A DNA stretch of 7,578 nt from Solirubrobacterales bacterium (GTDB lineage Bacteria > Actinomycetota > Thermoleophilia > Solirubrobacterales > Solirubrobacteraceae). Positions within the stretch are counted from its first letter, which is position 1; the number at the start of each line of letters is the position of its first letter. The notes beneath the pieces were generated by a model. That model worked only from the letters and a program-made list of their open reading frames with translations, was not told the origin of the DNA and did no database searches. The DNA is taken from the NCBI GenBank assembly GCA_013695395.1, contig JACDAP010000334.1:1-7578 (forward strand). Direction: 5' to 3'. The translations under genes and the position numbers were made by a program. Shown piece after piece: positions 1 to 7,248 of this stretch.

Positions 1-126
1 CAGTCACGACTCACGCGCGACTCCGTCCTGAAAGTGCGGAACGTGCGGTTCGCGGTCGCGGCGTGTCCGGGATCCGTGCTTAAGTCGCTCGACAAGCATC
101 CCCCGAGGGCAAAGGAGCCCGTCCCC
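1..126. other. Left-edge region upstream of ssb; possible tail of rpsF (unproven)
   Basis: No complete gene lies here. In the canonical cluster rpsF (ribosomal protein S6) precedes ssb, so its 3' end could fall here. Plus frame 1 is open from base 1 straight into ssb and begins QSRLTRDSVLKVRNVRF, which loosely resembles the last strand of S6 proteins (pattern L-x-x-x-V-L-x-x-x-x-x-R). The other two plus frames stop at 29-31 and 81-83. The resemblance is short and weak, so I do not call a gene. A Shine-Dalgarno-like AAAGGAG (111-117) near the right end belongs to ssb. Confidence 0.3.
111..117 (+). promoter_or_regulatory. Shine-Dalgarno site of ssb
   Basis: AAAGGAG ends 9 nt before the ATG at 127. 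It fixes the ssb start at 127 rather than at earlier in-frame codons in the same open frame, and the protein then begins [12 protein letters not shown], as SSB proteins normally do. Confidence 0.8.
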
Positions 127-621
127 ATGGCACAGAACATCAACCGGGTGGTCCTCACTGGCCGCCTCACATCCGACGCCGACCTTCGCGATACCGCCAG
201 CGGCATGAAGATCTGCAAGCTCCGGGTGGCCTGCAATGGTCGCGCCAAGGACCCCTCCGGCAACTGGGGCGACAAGCCCAACTTCTTCGACGTGACCGTC
301 TTCGGCCCCCAGGGCGAGAACGCGGCCCGATACCTCTCGAAAGGGAGCCCGGTCGCGATCGACGGCCGGCTCGATTGGCGCGAGTGGGAGGACAAGGAGA
401 CCGGGAAGAAGCGCTCCGCGGTCGGCATCATCGCCGACTCGGTCCAGTTCCTAGGCGGCCGTGACGACAGCGGCGGCGGGGGCGGGGGCGCCTCCCAGAG
501 CGCGCCCAGCCAGGGCTTCTCGGGTGGGTCGGACGTTCCGGCCGACACCTCGGACTTCCAGACCCACCAGCCGGCGCCGGTCGGTGGCGGCTCCACGGGC
601 GAGGACGACATCCCGTTCTGA
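127..621 (+). CDS. ssb: Single-stranded DNA-binding protein SSB
   Basis: A 164-residue SSB, which coats single-stranded DNA during replication, repair and recombination and recruits partner proteins through its C-terminal tip. Residues 1-112 form the OB-fold domain, with the typical N-terminus [14 protein letters not shown], the NFFDVTVFG strand (52-60) and the [11 protein letters not shown] segment (79-89). A disordered linker follows (about 113-158, with a run of six glycines and several Ser/Pro/Gln). The acidic tip EDDIPF (159-164) is the canonical partner-binding peptide. Length is normal for the family. It sits first in the ssb-rpsR-rplI cluster, 175 nt before rpsR. The same frame is open upstream to the window edge, but the Shine-Dalgarno site and homology support ATG 127. 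Confidence 0.96.
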   Translation: MAQNINRVVLTGRLTSDADLRDTASGMKICKLRVACNGRAKDPSGNWGDKPNFFDVTVFGPQGENAARYLSKGSPVAIDGRLDWREWEDKETGKKRSAVGIIADSVQFLGGRDDSGGGGGGASQSAPSQGFSGGSDVPADTSDFQTHQPAPVGGGSTGEDDIPF

Positions 622-632
622 GCCCGGATCGG

Positions 633-660
633 CCGGGCCGAGCGCGAGGCGCTCGCCCGG
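633..660 (+). terminator. Strong stem-loop after ssb, possible attenuator or terminator
   Basis: CCGGG (633-637) plus CGAGCGC (639-645) pairs with GCGCTCG (649-655) plus CCCGG (656-660). This gives 12 bp around a GAG loop with one bulged C at 638. No T-tract follows, so intrinsic termination is uncertain. The left arm can alternatively pair with GCCCGG at 622-627 to form a 6-bp stem (622-638), so two mutually exclusive structures are possible. It lies 11 nt after the ssb stop and may also act as a 3'-end stabiliser. Confidence 0.4.
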
Positions 661-724
661 CGCGTCCCTCGCCTGCCGTCCGGAGCGCCTGCTAGCCGGA
701 GCGCAACGCGCGCCGACGAGCGGC

Positions 725-730
725 TACGAT
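725..730 (+). promoter_or_regulatory. Candidate -10 hexamer for rpsR
   Basis: TACGAT fits the TANNNT -10 pattern in the ssb-rpsR gap. No convincing -35 was seen. If used, the transcript would start near 737, immediately before the hairpin at 739-761, and would have a leader of about 60 nt carrying the rpsR Shine-Dalgarno site. The match is short and may be chance. Confidence 0.25.
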
Positions 731-738
731 GTCCGTTC

Positions 739-761
739 GCGCGCGCCCCTCCGGCGCGCGC
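739..761 (+). other. GC hairpin in the rpsR leader
   Basis: GCGCGCGCC (739-747) pairs perfectly with GGCGCGCGC (753-761), a 9-bp stem around the loop CCTCC. The loop is anti-Shine-Dalgarno in sequence: CCTC can pair with GAGG of the rpsR ribosome-binding site at 784-787. No T-tract follows directly. The structure is seen in the sequence; any regulatory role is inference. Confidence 0.35.
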
Positions 762-796
762 CGTTCCGTCCAGAGACGAACCTGAGGACTTTTCCG

Positions 797-1132
797 TTGG
801 CCAAGCAGCGCAACAGCGGCGCCTCCAAGCCGCGCCGTGACAAGAAGGGCGGCCCCAGCACGGGCGGCCGCCGCAAGCCGTGCCTGTTCTGCAAGGACAA
901 GGTCGAGCAGGTGGACTACAAGGACATCGCCACCCTGCGCAAGTTCATCTCCGAGCGCGGCAAGATCCGCTCGCGCCGGATCACCGGCGCCTGCCGCCGC
1001 CACCAGAACCAGGTGGCGCTCGCGGTCAAGCGCTCGCGGGAACTCGGCCTTCTCCCCTACGTGAACGAGTCGGGCAAGGAAGAGCGTGAGCGCACCGGCG
1101 GCGGCCGCGGGCGCGACCGCGAGGAGCGGTAG
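797..1132 (+). CDS. rpsR: 30S ribosomal protein S18, zinc-binding (C+) type
   Basis: A 111-residue S18, a small-subunit protein that pairs with S6 on the ribosome platform. The core (about 27-91) has the family pattern [17 protein letters not shown], then [20 protein letters not shown] and RRHQ. Cys29, Cys32 and Cys66 with His69 are the likely zinc ligands of the C+ paralogue. The start is TTG 797, chosen because GAGGA (784-788) lies 8 nt upstream and the protein then reads MAKQRN; the longer in-frame ORF upstream is low-complexity spill-over. Both ends are extended relative to short S18 proteins: a basic N-terminal arm of about 25 residues and a charged Gly/Arg/Glu-rich tail (95-111). The stop is 2 nt before the rplI start, so the two genes are very probably co-transcribed. 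Confidence 0.93.
   Translation: MAKQRNSGASKPRRDKKGGPSTGGRRKPCLFCKDKVEQVDYKDIATLRKFISERGKIRSRRITGACRRHQNQVALAVKRSRELGLLPYVNESGKEERERTGGGRGRDREER
1121..1126 (+). promoter_or_regulatory. Shine-Dalgarno site of rplI inside the end of rpsR
   Basis: GAGGAG ends 8 nt before ATG 1135 and lies in the last codons of rpsR, tying rplI translation to rpsR. Confidence 0.75.
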
Positions 1133-1134
1133 TC

Positions 1135-1587
1135 ATGCCCGAAGCGATCCTCCTGCAGGACGTCGACGGCGTCGGCGAGAAGGGCACCGTGGTCGATGTC
1201 TCCAAGGGCTACCTGCGGAATTTCCTGATCCCGCGCAAGCTCGCCTCGCCCGCCACCTCGGGTGCCGTCCAGGTGGCCGCACTCCGCGCCGCCGCCCAGG
1301 AGAAGGCCACCCGCGACTCCGCCACCAAAGCGCACGAGAACGCCGACCTGCTCAACAAGACCGTCCTCACGCTCGCCGAGAAGGCCGGCGACGACGGACG
1401 CCTGTTCGGCTCGGTCACCACCCAGGACATCGCCGATGCGATCAAGCAGGCCCGCGGCCTGACGATCGACAAGCGCCACATCACTCTCGAGGAGCCGATC
1501 AAGCAGATCGGTACCTTCCAGGTCACCGTCGAGGTCGCGACCGGCATCACGGCGGTCGTCAAGACGATGGTCACCGAGCTCAAGTAG
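1135..1587 (+). CDS. rplI: 50S ribosomal protein L9
   Basis: A 150-residue L9, a large-subunit protein that binds 23S rRNA near the L1 stalk and influences frame maintenance. The N-terminal domain (about 1-48) shows ILLQDVDGVGEKGTVVDV followed by the L9 signature KGYLRNFLIPRKLASPAT (24-41). A long connecting helix rich in Ala/Glu/Lys follows (about 44-80), then the C-terminal domain (about 81-150), with GRLFGSVTTQDIADAI at 88-103. Length matches the usual 148-150 residues. It starts 2 nt after the rpsR stop with a good Shine-Dalgarno site and is the last gene before a strong terminator. Confidence 0.96.
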   Translation: MPEAILLQDVDGVGEKGTVVDVSKGYLRNFLIPRKLASPATSGAVQVAALRAAAQEKATRDSATKAHENADLLNKTVLTLAEKAGDDGRLFGSVTTQDIADAIKQARGLTIDKRHITLEEPIKQIGTFQVTVEVATGITAVVKTMVTELK

Positions 1588-1611
1588 CTCCACCTCACCT
1601 CGCAGGTCCCT

Positions 1612-1636
1612 GAAGCGCCCCGGCCCGGGGCGCTTC
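1612..1636 (+). terminator. Intrinsic-type terminator after rplI
   Basis: GAAGCGCCCCG (1612-1622) pairs perfectly with CGGGGCGCTTC (1626-1636): 11 bp with the 3-nt loop GCC. It is followed by the weak T-containing stretch GTCGTT. It lies 24 nt after the rplI stop and separates the ribosomal-protein genes from dnaB. Confidence 0.8.
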
Positions 1637-1742
1637 GTCGTTCCGGGAGCCCGTGGTGCACCCCTACGTAGCGATTGCGCAGCACTGCGGACGAACCGCG
1701 GAGCGTGCGGGAAGGCTCCCCGGCCGATGCCGGGACCGCGGG

Positions 1743-1748
1743 TATCGT
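1743..1748 (+). promoter_or_regulatory. -10 element of a probable leaderless dnaB promoter
   Basis: TATCGT fits TANNNT and lies 8 nt before GTG 1757. That would place the transcription start at or next to the start codon. No Shine-Dalgarno site precedes GTG 1757 and no clear -35 is visible. The arrangement matches those of purA and the divergent pair at 7225-7251. Confidence 0.5.
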
Positions 1749-1756
1749 GCGTCGCC

Positions 1757-4423
1757 GTGAGCGAGTACCCCTACGACGGTCCGCCGCCGCCCGACAACGT
1801 CGTCCAAGGCGTCGCCCCTCCGCACTCGATCGAATCCGAGCAGGGCGTCCTCGGCGCCGTGCTGCTCTCCGACCGCGCGATGTACTCCTACGTCGTCGAG
1901 TCCCAGCTGAAGGCCGACGACTTCTACCGCGAGCGCCACCGGGTGATCTTCGGCGCGATGGTCGAGATGTACCGGGAGTCGGAGGAGATCGACGTGCTCA
2001 CGGTCACCGAGCACCTCCGCGCCCGAGCCCAGCTCGAGGCCGCCGGCGGCCAGGCCGGGATCGACGAGCTGACCGCCGCCGTTCCCGCCGTCGGCAACAT
2101 GCGCCGCTACGGCGAGATCGTCAAGGAGATGTCGCTCATGCGGCGTCTGCTCACCGCGACCTACGAGATCCAGGCCTCCGTGCACGGCCGCGAGTCGCTG
2201 CCCCGCGAGATCGTGGAGCAGGCCGAGCGCTCGATGCTCGAGGTCGCCCACGACGATTCCACGAAGGCGTTCGCCCCCGCCGGCGCGATCATCGAGCACG
2301 AGCTCGAGATCTGGCACAAGCTCTCCACCGAGGGCATCGCCATGACCGGCACGCCTTCCGGGTTCGCCGACCTCGACACGATCACGGGCGGCTTCCAGCC
2401 CGGGAACCTGATCGTCCTCGCCGCCAGACCATCCATGGGGAAGTGCCTAACCGGCGAGACCCTCGTTCACGACCCGCGGACCGGCGTCCGCCGCCGTCTC
2501 GACGCGCTCGTCCAGGACGTCGAAGGCGGCGAGGAGGCATGGGTCACCTCGCTCGGTGGGGATCTACGGCTCCGGCCCCAGCGCGTCCGCGCGGTGGCTC
2601 GGAACGGTCGGCGCCCCGTGTTCCGGGTTCAGACGAAGCTCGGCCGCAGCATCACCGCCACGGCGAACCACCCACTGCTGACGGTCCGCGGGTGGAAGCG
2701 AGTCGACGAGCTGCAGCCCGGTGATGGTGTCGCCGTGCCTCGCACGCTTCCCCACACTGCCGAGGAGCGGACGTTGCCGGACGCCGAGGTCGTCCTGCTC
2801 GCGGCGCTCATCGCTGATGGCAACCTCACTCAGAAGACGCCCCGCTTCACCTACGGGGCCGACTCGCCCGTCGTGGAGACGCTCGAGGAGGCCGCGCTGT
2901 CCATGGGGGTCCGGCCCAGTCCGCAGGACGCCAGTCTCACGATGTGTCTCAGCGCCGGTCGCGGTGGTCCGCAGAATCCTGTGACCGCGATGTGTCGCCG
3001 CCATGGCATCTGGGGGAGCCGCTCGTCCGACAAGTTCGTCCCCGACGAGATCTTCAGGCTCGTCGACCACCAGATCGCGCGGTTCCTGTCGATCCTCTAC
3101 GCCTGCGACGGGCATGTGTACGCGTCTCCCCGACTGCGTCAGATCGGCTACACCACGATCTCCCACCGTCTCGCACGGGACGTGCAGCACCTGCTGCTGC
3201 GCTTCGGGGTCGTGGCCAAGGTCCGAGTGCTCCGGCGCCCCGTCTATGAGGGGACCGCAACCCGCGCCTACGAGGTGCTCATCACCGGCCAGACCGACAT
3301 CCGCCGCTTCGTCGACGAGATCGGCGTCCTCGGGAAGTCCGCCGCCATGGCCCGCGCCATCGCGGGCCTCGCCAACGTCCGAAGCAAGACCAACGTCGAC
3401 ACCGCCCCGCCTGAGGCGTGGGCGCTCGTCGACGCCGCGCGCGGTACGCGAAGCTGGGCGGAGGTGAACCGAGCTGCCGGCTATCCATCCACCCACAACT
3501 GGCACGTCGGCTCGCGCGGACTCCCCCGTGACCGCTTGGCCCTGCTCGCCGGTGTCCGCGAGGCGCCGAAGCTCGACGCGCTCGTCCACAGCGACATCTG
3601 GTGGGACGAGGTCCTGGGGATCGAGCCGGCCGGCGAGGCGGAGACGTTCGACATCGAGGTCCCCGACGACCACAACTTCGTCGCCGACGACATCGTCGTC
3701 CACAACTCCGCCCTGGTCACGAACATCGCCGAGAACGTCGCGCTCCACCCCGAGCGGCCGATGCCGGTCGCTCTGTTCAGCCTGGAGATGAGCGAGGGGG
3801 AGCTCGCCCAGCGCTTCGTCGCCTCGCAGGCGAGCGTCGAGGGCGATGACCTGCGCAAGGGCCGAATGAAGGACGAGCGCAAGTGGAAGAAGGTGCTCGA
3901 GGCGGCCTCGCGCTACGACCGGGCGCCGCTCTTCGTCGACGACTCGTCGGACATCGGCGTGCTCGAGATCCGGGCGAAGGCGCGGCGCCTGCACCAGCAG
4001 ATGCAGACCGAGTACGGCGGCCTCGGCCTGATCATCATCGACTACCTGCAGCTGATGCGCGCGGACGGGCGGACCGACAACCGCGTCGAGCAGGTCGGCC
4101 AGATGTCGCGTGGCCTGAAGATCCTCGCTCGCGAGCTCGACGTCCCGGTGATCGCGCTCTCCCAGCTCTCCCGCGGCGTCGAGTCGCGCACCGACAAGCG
4201 CCCGATGCTCTCCGATCTCCGCGAATCAGGTGCGATAGAGCAGGACGCAGATCTCTGCGTCTTCATCTACCGCGACGAGTACTACAACCCGGAGACGACC
4301 GAGGCACCCGGCGAGGGCGAGCTGATCATCGCCAAGCACCGCAACGGCTCGCTCGGAACGGTCCACCTCGTCTTCCAGGGGAAGTACACGCGCTTCCGCA
4401 CCCTGACCCGTGAGTACGAATGA
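1757..4423 (+). CDS. dnaB: Replicative DNA helicase DnaB, intein-containing precursor
   Basis: An 888-residue precursor of the hexameric 5'-3' helicase of the replication fork. Removing the intein (residues 230-650) leaves a 467-residue DnaB, normal for the family. The N-extein (1-229) holds the DnaB N-terminal domain (PPHSIESEQGVLGAVLLSD, 21-39), the linker and the start of the RecA-like motor, ending in AARPSMGK. The C-extein (651-888) resumes with SALVTNIAEN and holds SLEMSEGELAQR (675-686), Walker B IIIDYLQL (759-766), ALSQLSR, RPMLSDLRESGAIEQDADL (815-833) and KHRNGSLG with the arginine-finger region (860-867). Start GTG 1757 is preferred over ATG 1727 because the latter lies upstream of the likely promoter and adds a non-conserved stretch. 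The stop overlaps the loader gene in ATGA. Catalysis should require splicing, since the P-loop is interrupted. Confidence 0.96.
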   Translation: MSEYPYDGPPPPDNVVQGVAPPHSIESEQGVLGAVLLSDRAMYSYVVESQLKADDFYRERHRVIFGAMVEMYRESEEIDVLTVTEHLRARAQLEAAGGQAGIDELTAAVPAVGNMRRYGEIVKEMSLMRRLLTATYEIQASVHGRESLPREIVEQAERSMLEVAHDDSTKAFAPAGAIIEHELEIWHKLSTEGIAMTGTPSGFADLDTITGGFQPGNLIVLAARPSMGKCLTGETLVHDPRTGVRRRLDALVQDVEGGEEAWVTSLGGDLRLRPQRVRAVARNGRRPVFRVQTKLGRSITATANHPLLTVRGWKRVDELQPGDGVAVPRTLPHTAEERTLPDAEVVLLAALIADGNLTQKTPRFTYGADSPVVETLEEAALSMGVRPSPQDASLTMCLSAGRGGPQNPVTAMCRRHGIWGSRSSDKFVPDEIFRLVDHQIARFLSILYACDGHVYASPRLRQIGYTTISHRLARDVQHLLLRFGVVAKVRVLRRPVYEGTATRAYEVLITGQTDIRRFVDEIGVLGKSAAMARAIAGLANVRSKTNVDTAPPEAWALVDAARGTRSWAEVNRAAGYPSTHNWHVGSRGLPRDRLALLAGVREAPKLDALVHSDIWWDEVLGIEPAGEAETFDIEVPDDHNFVADDIVVHNSALVTNIAENVALHPERPMPVALFSLEMSEGELAQRFVASQASVEGDDLRKGRMKDERKWKKVLEAASRYDRAPLFVDDSSDIGVLEIRAKARRLHQQMQTEYGGLGLIIIDYLQLMRADGRTDNRVEQVGQMSRGLKILARELDVPVIALSQLSRGVESRTDKRPMLSDLRESGAIEQDADLCVFIYRDEYYNPETTEAPGEGELIIAKHRNGSLGTVHLVFQGKYTRFRTLTREYE
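2444..3706 (+). mobile_element. DnaB intein with LAGLIDADG homing endonuclease
   Basis: A 421-residue in-frame intein inserted between Lys229 and Ser651 of the precursor, inside the Walker A motif. Intein numbering follows. Block A starts with Cys1 (CLTGETLV). Block B is SITATANHPLLT with the TxxH motif at T73-H76. Block F is TFDIEVPDDHNFVADD (401-416). Block G is IVVHN with His420 and Asn421, followed by Ser+1, so all class 1 splicing residues are present. Between them is a two-motif endonuclease: LLAALIADGNL (118-128, Asp125) and FLSILYACDGHV (214-225, Asp222), with SDKFVPDEIFRL (195-206) as block D. A helix-turn-helix-like segment lies at about 336-365. Base composition is as GC-rich as the host gene, suggesting long residence or a high-GC donor. 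P-loop insertion is a known DnaB intein site; the second known site, LRESG|AIEQD, is empty here. Confidence 0.95.
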
Positions 4424-5127
4424 CGCTCCGGCCCGGCGATCGGTGTCCCTACGACGCCTGCGACGGCTCGGGCTTCGTCGACGACGAGGACACGCAGAGC
4501 GCGGTGCCCTGCCGCTGTCGCCCGGAGCGAATGGCCGGGCGGCGCTCGGCGGTGCTCTCCGCGGTCATCCCGAAGAAGTACCGCGGGGTCGGCTTCGACC
4601 GCCCGCCGGTCACCGAGATCGCGCAGAAGGCGCCCGGGCAGGTCCGGGCGATCCGCGCCTACGTGCGCGACCTCGACGCGAACCTCGACGCGGGCCGCGG
4701 CCTCTGGCTCTTCGGCGGCCCCGGAACCGGCAAGACGACCCTCGCGATGATCGTCTCCAAGGCCGCGCTGGACGCGGGCCGCACCGTGGCCATCTACTCG
4801 CTGCCGAAGCTCCTGGCCGAGATCCGCACGACCTTCGACGAGGACGCGGTGCACTCCTACACCACGCTGCTCGACAAGCTGACCGAGGTGGACCTGCTCC
4901 ACATCGACGACGTTGGCGCCGAGAAGACCTCCGACTGGGTGCTCGAGCAGCTCTACGCGATCGTGAACGCCCGCTACGAGGAGGAGCGCTCCGTCGTGAT
5001 CACCACGAACCTCCTCGAGCGTGAGCAGATGGTCGAGCAGATCAAGGAGCGCACCGTCTCCCGGCTGGAGGAGATGTGCGAGGTCCTCCCGCTCTACGGC
5101 GAGGACGCACGGCGCCGCGTCGGGTAG
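4420..5127 (+). CDS. AAA+ ATPase, DnaC/IstB-type helicase loader
   Basis: A 235-residue ATPase of the DnaC/DnaI/IstB group, which loads DnaB onto DNA. The N-terminal region has four cysteines (C9, C14, C31, C33) in the contexts RCPYDACDGSG and VPCRCRPER, a probable zinc-binding module like those at the N-termini of DnaC/DnaI loaders. Then come Walker A GGPGTGKTT (99-107), Walker B LLHIDD (159-164), sensor I VITTN (193-197) and the SRL arginine-finger box (R215). Length matches E. coli DnaC (about 245). Its ATG overlaps the dnaB TGA (ATGA, 4420-4423), so it is translated with the helicase, which strongly suggests that DnaB is its client. A transposon IstB is a less likely alternative because no transposase or terminal repeats are nearby. 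I leave the symbol blank because dnaC and dnaI naming cannot be settled here. Confidence 0.88.
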   Translation: MTLRPGDRCPYDACDGSGFVDDEDTQSAVPCRCRPERMAGRRSAVLSAVIPKKYRGVGFDRPPVTEIAQKAPGQVRAIRAYVRDLDANLDAGRGLWLFGGPGTGKTTLAMIVSKAALDAGRTVAIYSLPKLLAEIRTTFDEDAVHSYTTLLDKLTEVDLLHIDDVGAEKTSDWVLEQLYAIVNARYEEERSVVITTNLLEREQMVEQIKERTVSRLEEMCEVLPLYGEDARRRVG

Positions 5128-5154
5128 CGCGGACCGGTTTCCGGGCGACGCCCA

Positions 5155-6498
<1,344 letters not shown>

Positions 6499-6501
<3 letters not shown>

Positions 6502-6522
6502 GCCCGCCCGCGGCGGGACTCA
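6499..6522. terminator. Shared bidirectional hairpin between purA and the acyltransferase gene
   Basis: TGAGCCCGCC (6499-6508) pairs with GGCGGG (6512-6517) and CTCA (6519-6522) around the loop CGC, with A6518 bulged. This gives 10 bp. The outer arms contain both stop codons: TGA of purA at 6499-6501 and TGA of the minus-strand gene at 6522-6520. No T-tract is present on either side, so it may act as a weak terminator, an RNA-end stabiliser, or both. Confidence 0.55.
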
Positions 6523-7227
6523 GCCGCGGTCGCTCTCCAGCAGGTCGATGTCCTCGACGTAGCGCACGACCCGCCCCGGGACCCCGATGACGACCCCACG
6601 CGCCGGGACGTGGTTGGTGACCACCGAGCCGGCCGCGATGTAGGCCTCCTCGCCGATCTCCACCCCGGGCGTGAGGATCGCGCCTCCGCCGATCCGGCAG
6701 GCACGGCGCAGGGTCGCGCCGACGAGATCATCATGCGGGCCCCGCCGGGCCATCGTGTTGTCGTTCGTGGTCATCGCCCGCGGGCCGACGAAGACGTCGT
6801 CCTCGATCACGGAGAACGCGGTGATGTAGACGCCGGACTGCAGGCGCACGCGTTCCCCGATGACCACGTCGTTGTCCACGCAGGTCGCGCGACCGACGAG
6901 GCTTCTAGCCCCGACGACCGTGCGTTCGCGCACGTAGGACTGGTCGCCGATGATCGCGCCCTCACCGATGCGGGCGCCGGCGAACACGATGGCCTGGGCG
7001 CAGATCGAGGCGCCCGCCTCGATGACGAGCGGCTCATCCACCGGGGCCACGGTGGCCGAGGTGGGCGCGAGCCGCGGGGGCTTGCCCAGGATCACGCCGT
7101 CCTGGATCACCACGCCGGCGCCGATGACCGTGCCGCCGTGAACGACGACGTTGGCTCCGAACTGCACGTCGTCGGCCACCTGGGCGTCGGGTGAGAGCAC
7201 GAGACCGGGGGCCGTGGGGGTCGGCAT
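6520..7227 (-). CDS. Hexapeptide-repeat acyltransferase, WbpD-like N-acetyltransferase
   Basis: A 235-residue left-handed beta-helix acyltransferase, likely a trimer using acetyl-CoA. Repeated [V/I]-G-x-x-x hexapeptide units run through most of the protein: TVIGAGVVIQDGVILGKPPR (33-52), IGEGAIIGDQSYVRER (87-102), VVIGERVRLQSGVYITAFSV (121-140). The family loop TTNDNTMARRGPHDD (153-167) is followed by IGGGAILTPGVEIGEEAYIAAGSVV (179-203; key residues are the repeat glycines and isoleucines) and the PGRVVRYV tail. The TND loop and closing repeats recall WbpD-type enzymes, which acetylate UDP-linked 3-amino sugars, but the substrate is not determined. Start ATG 7227 is chosen because a -10-like TAGGCT ends 7 nt upstream and because upstream extension would run into the divergent gene. 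The neighbouring oxidoreductase supports a sugar-nucleotide role. Confidence 0.85.
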   Translation of the reverse strand: MPTPTAPGLVLSPDAQVADDVQFGANVVVHGGTVIGAGVVIQDGVILGKPPRLAPTSATVAPVDEPLVIEAGASICAQAIVFAGARIGEGAIIGDQSYVRERTVVGARSLVGRATCVDNDVVIGERVRLQSGVYITAFSVIEDDVFVGPRAMTTNDNTMARRGPHDDLVGATLRRACRIGGGAILTPGVEIGEEAYIAAGSVVTNHVPARGVVIGVPGRVVRYVEDIDLLESDRG

Positions 7228-7233
7228 GGCCGT

Positions 7234-7240
7234 TAGCCTA
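7234..7240. promoter_or_regulatory. Overlapping divergent -10 elements
   Basis: The 7-base near-palindrome TAGCCTA serves both strands. The plus strand reads TAGCCT (7234-7239), 9 nt before GTG 7249. The minus strand reads TAGGCT (7240-7235), 7 nt before ATG 7227. Neither start has a Shine-Dalgarno site. The two promoters would compete for the same base pairs, so they should fire one at a time. No strong -35 is visible on either side. Confidence 0.5.
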
Positions 7241-7248
7241 TGGACCTC

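Noticed and set aside
1086..1613. 175-residue plus-strand frame overlapping rpsR and rplI
   Set aside because: Arg/Gly/Pro-rich out-of-frame shadow of L9.
1727..1756. Upstream ATG 1727 as the dnaB start
   Set aside because: It adds ten residues unlike DnaB N-termini, has no Shine-Dalgarno site, and lies upstream of the probable -10 at 1743-1748.
1675..2724. 349-residue plus-strand frame overlapping the dnaB N-extein
   Set aside because: Arg/Pro/Ala-rich translation with no motifs, shifted relative to the true DnaB frame.
2444..3706. Group I intron or insertion sequence in dnaB
   Set aside because: The insert keeps the reading frame throughout and has intein splicing blocks at both ends. 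No transposase, terminal repeats or intron core is visible.
2564..3994. 476-residue minus-strand open frame opposite dnaB and its intein
   Set aside because: It is antisense to a clearly coding intein/DnaB region, has low-complexity Asp/Arg/Val/Gly content and no recognisable motifs. Long antisense frames are expected opposite GC-rich genes.
6610..7194. 194-residue plus-strand frame opposite the acyltransferase gene
   Set aside because: The minus strand carries clear hexapeptide repeats. The plus reading (DDHVVVHAGR-like repeats) is their antisense echo, so its apparent repetitiveness is explained.
7240..7242. ATG 7240 as the oxidoreductase start
   Set aside because: It abuts the -10-like hexamer with no room for a transcription start. 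GTG 7249, three codons later, fits the spacing of the other genes.
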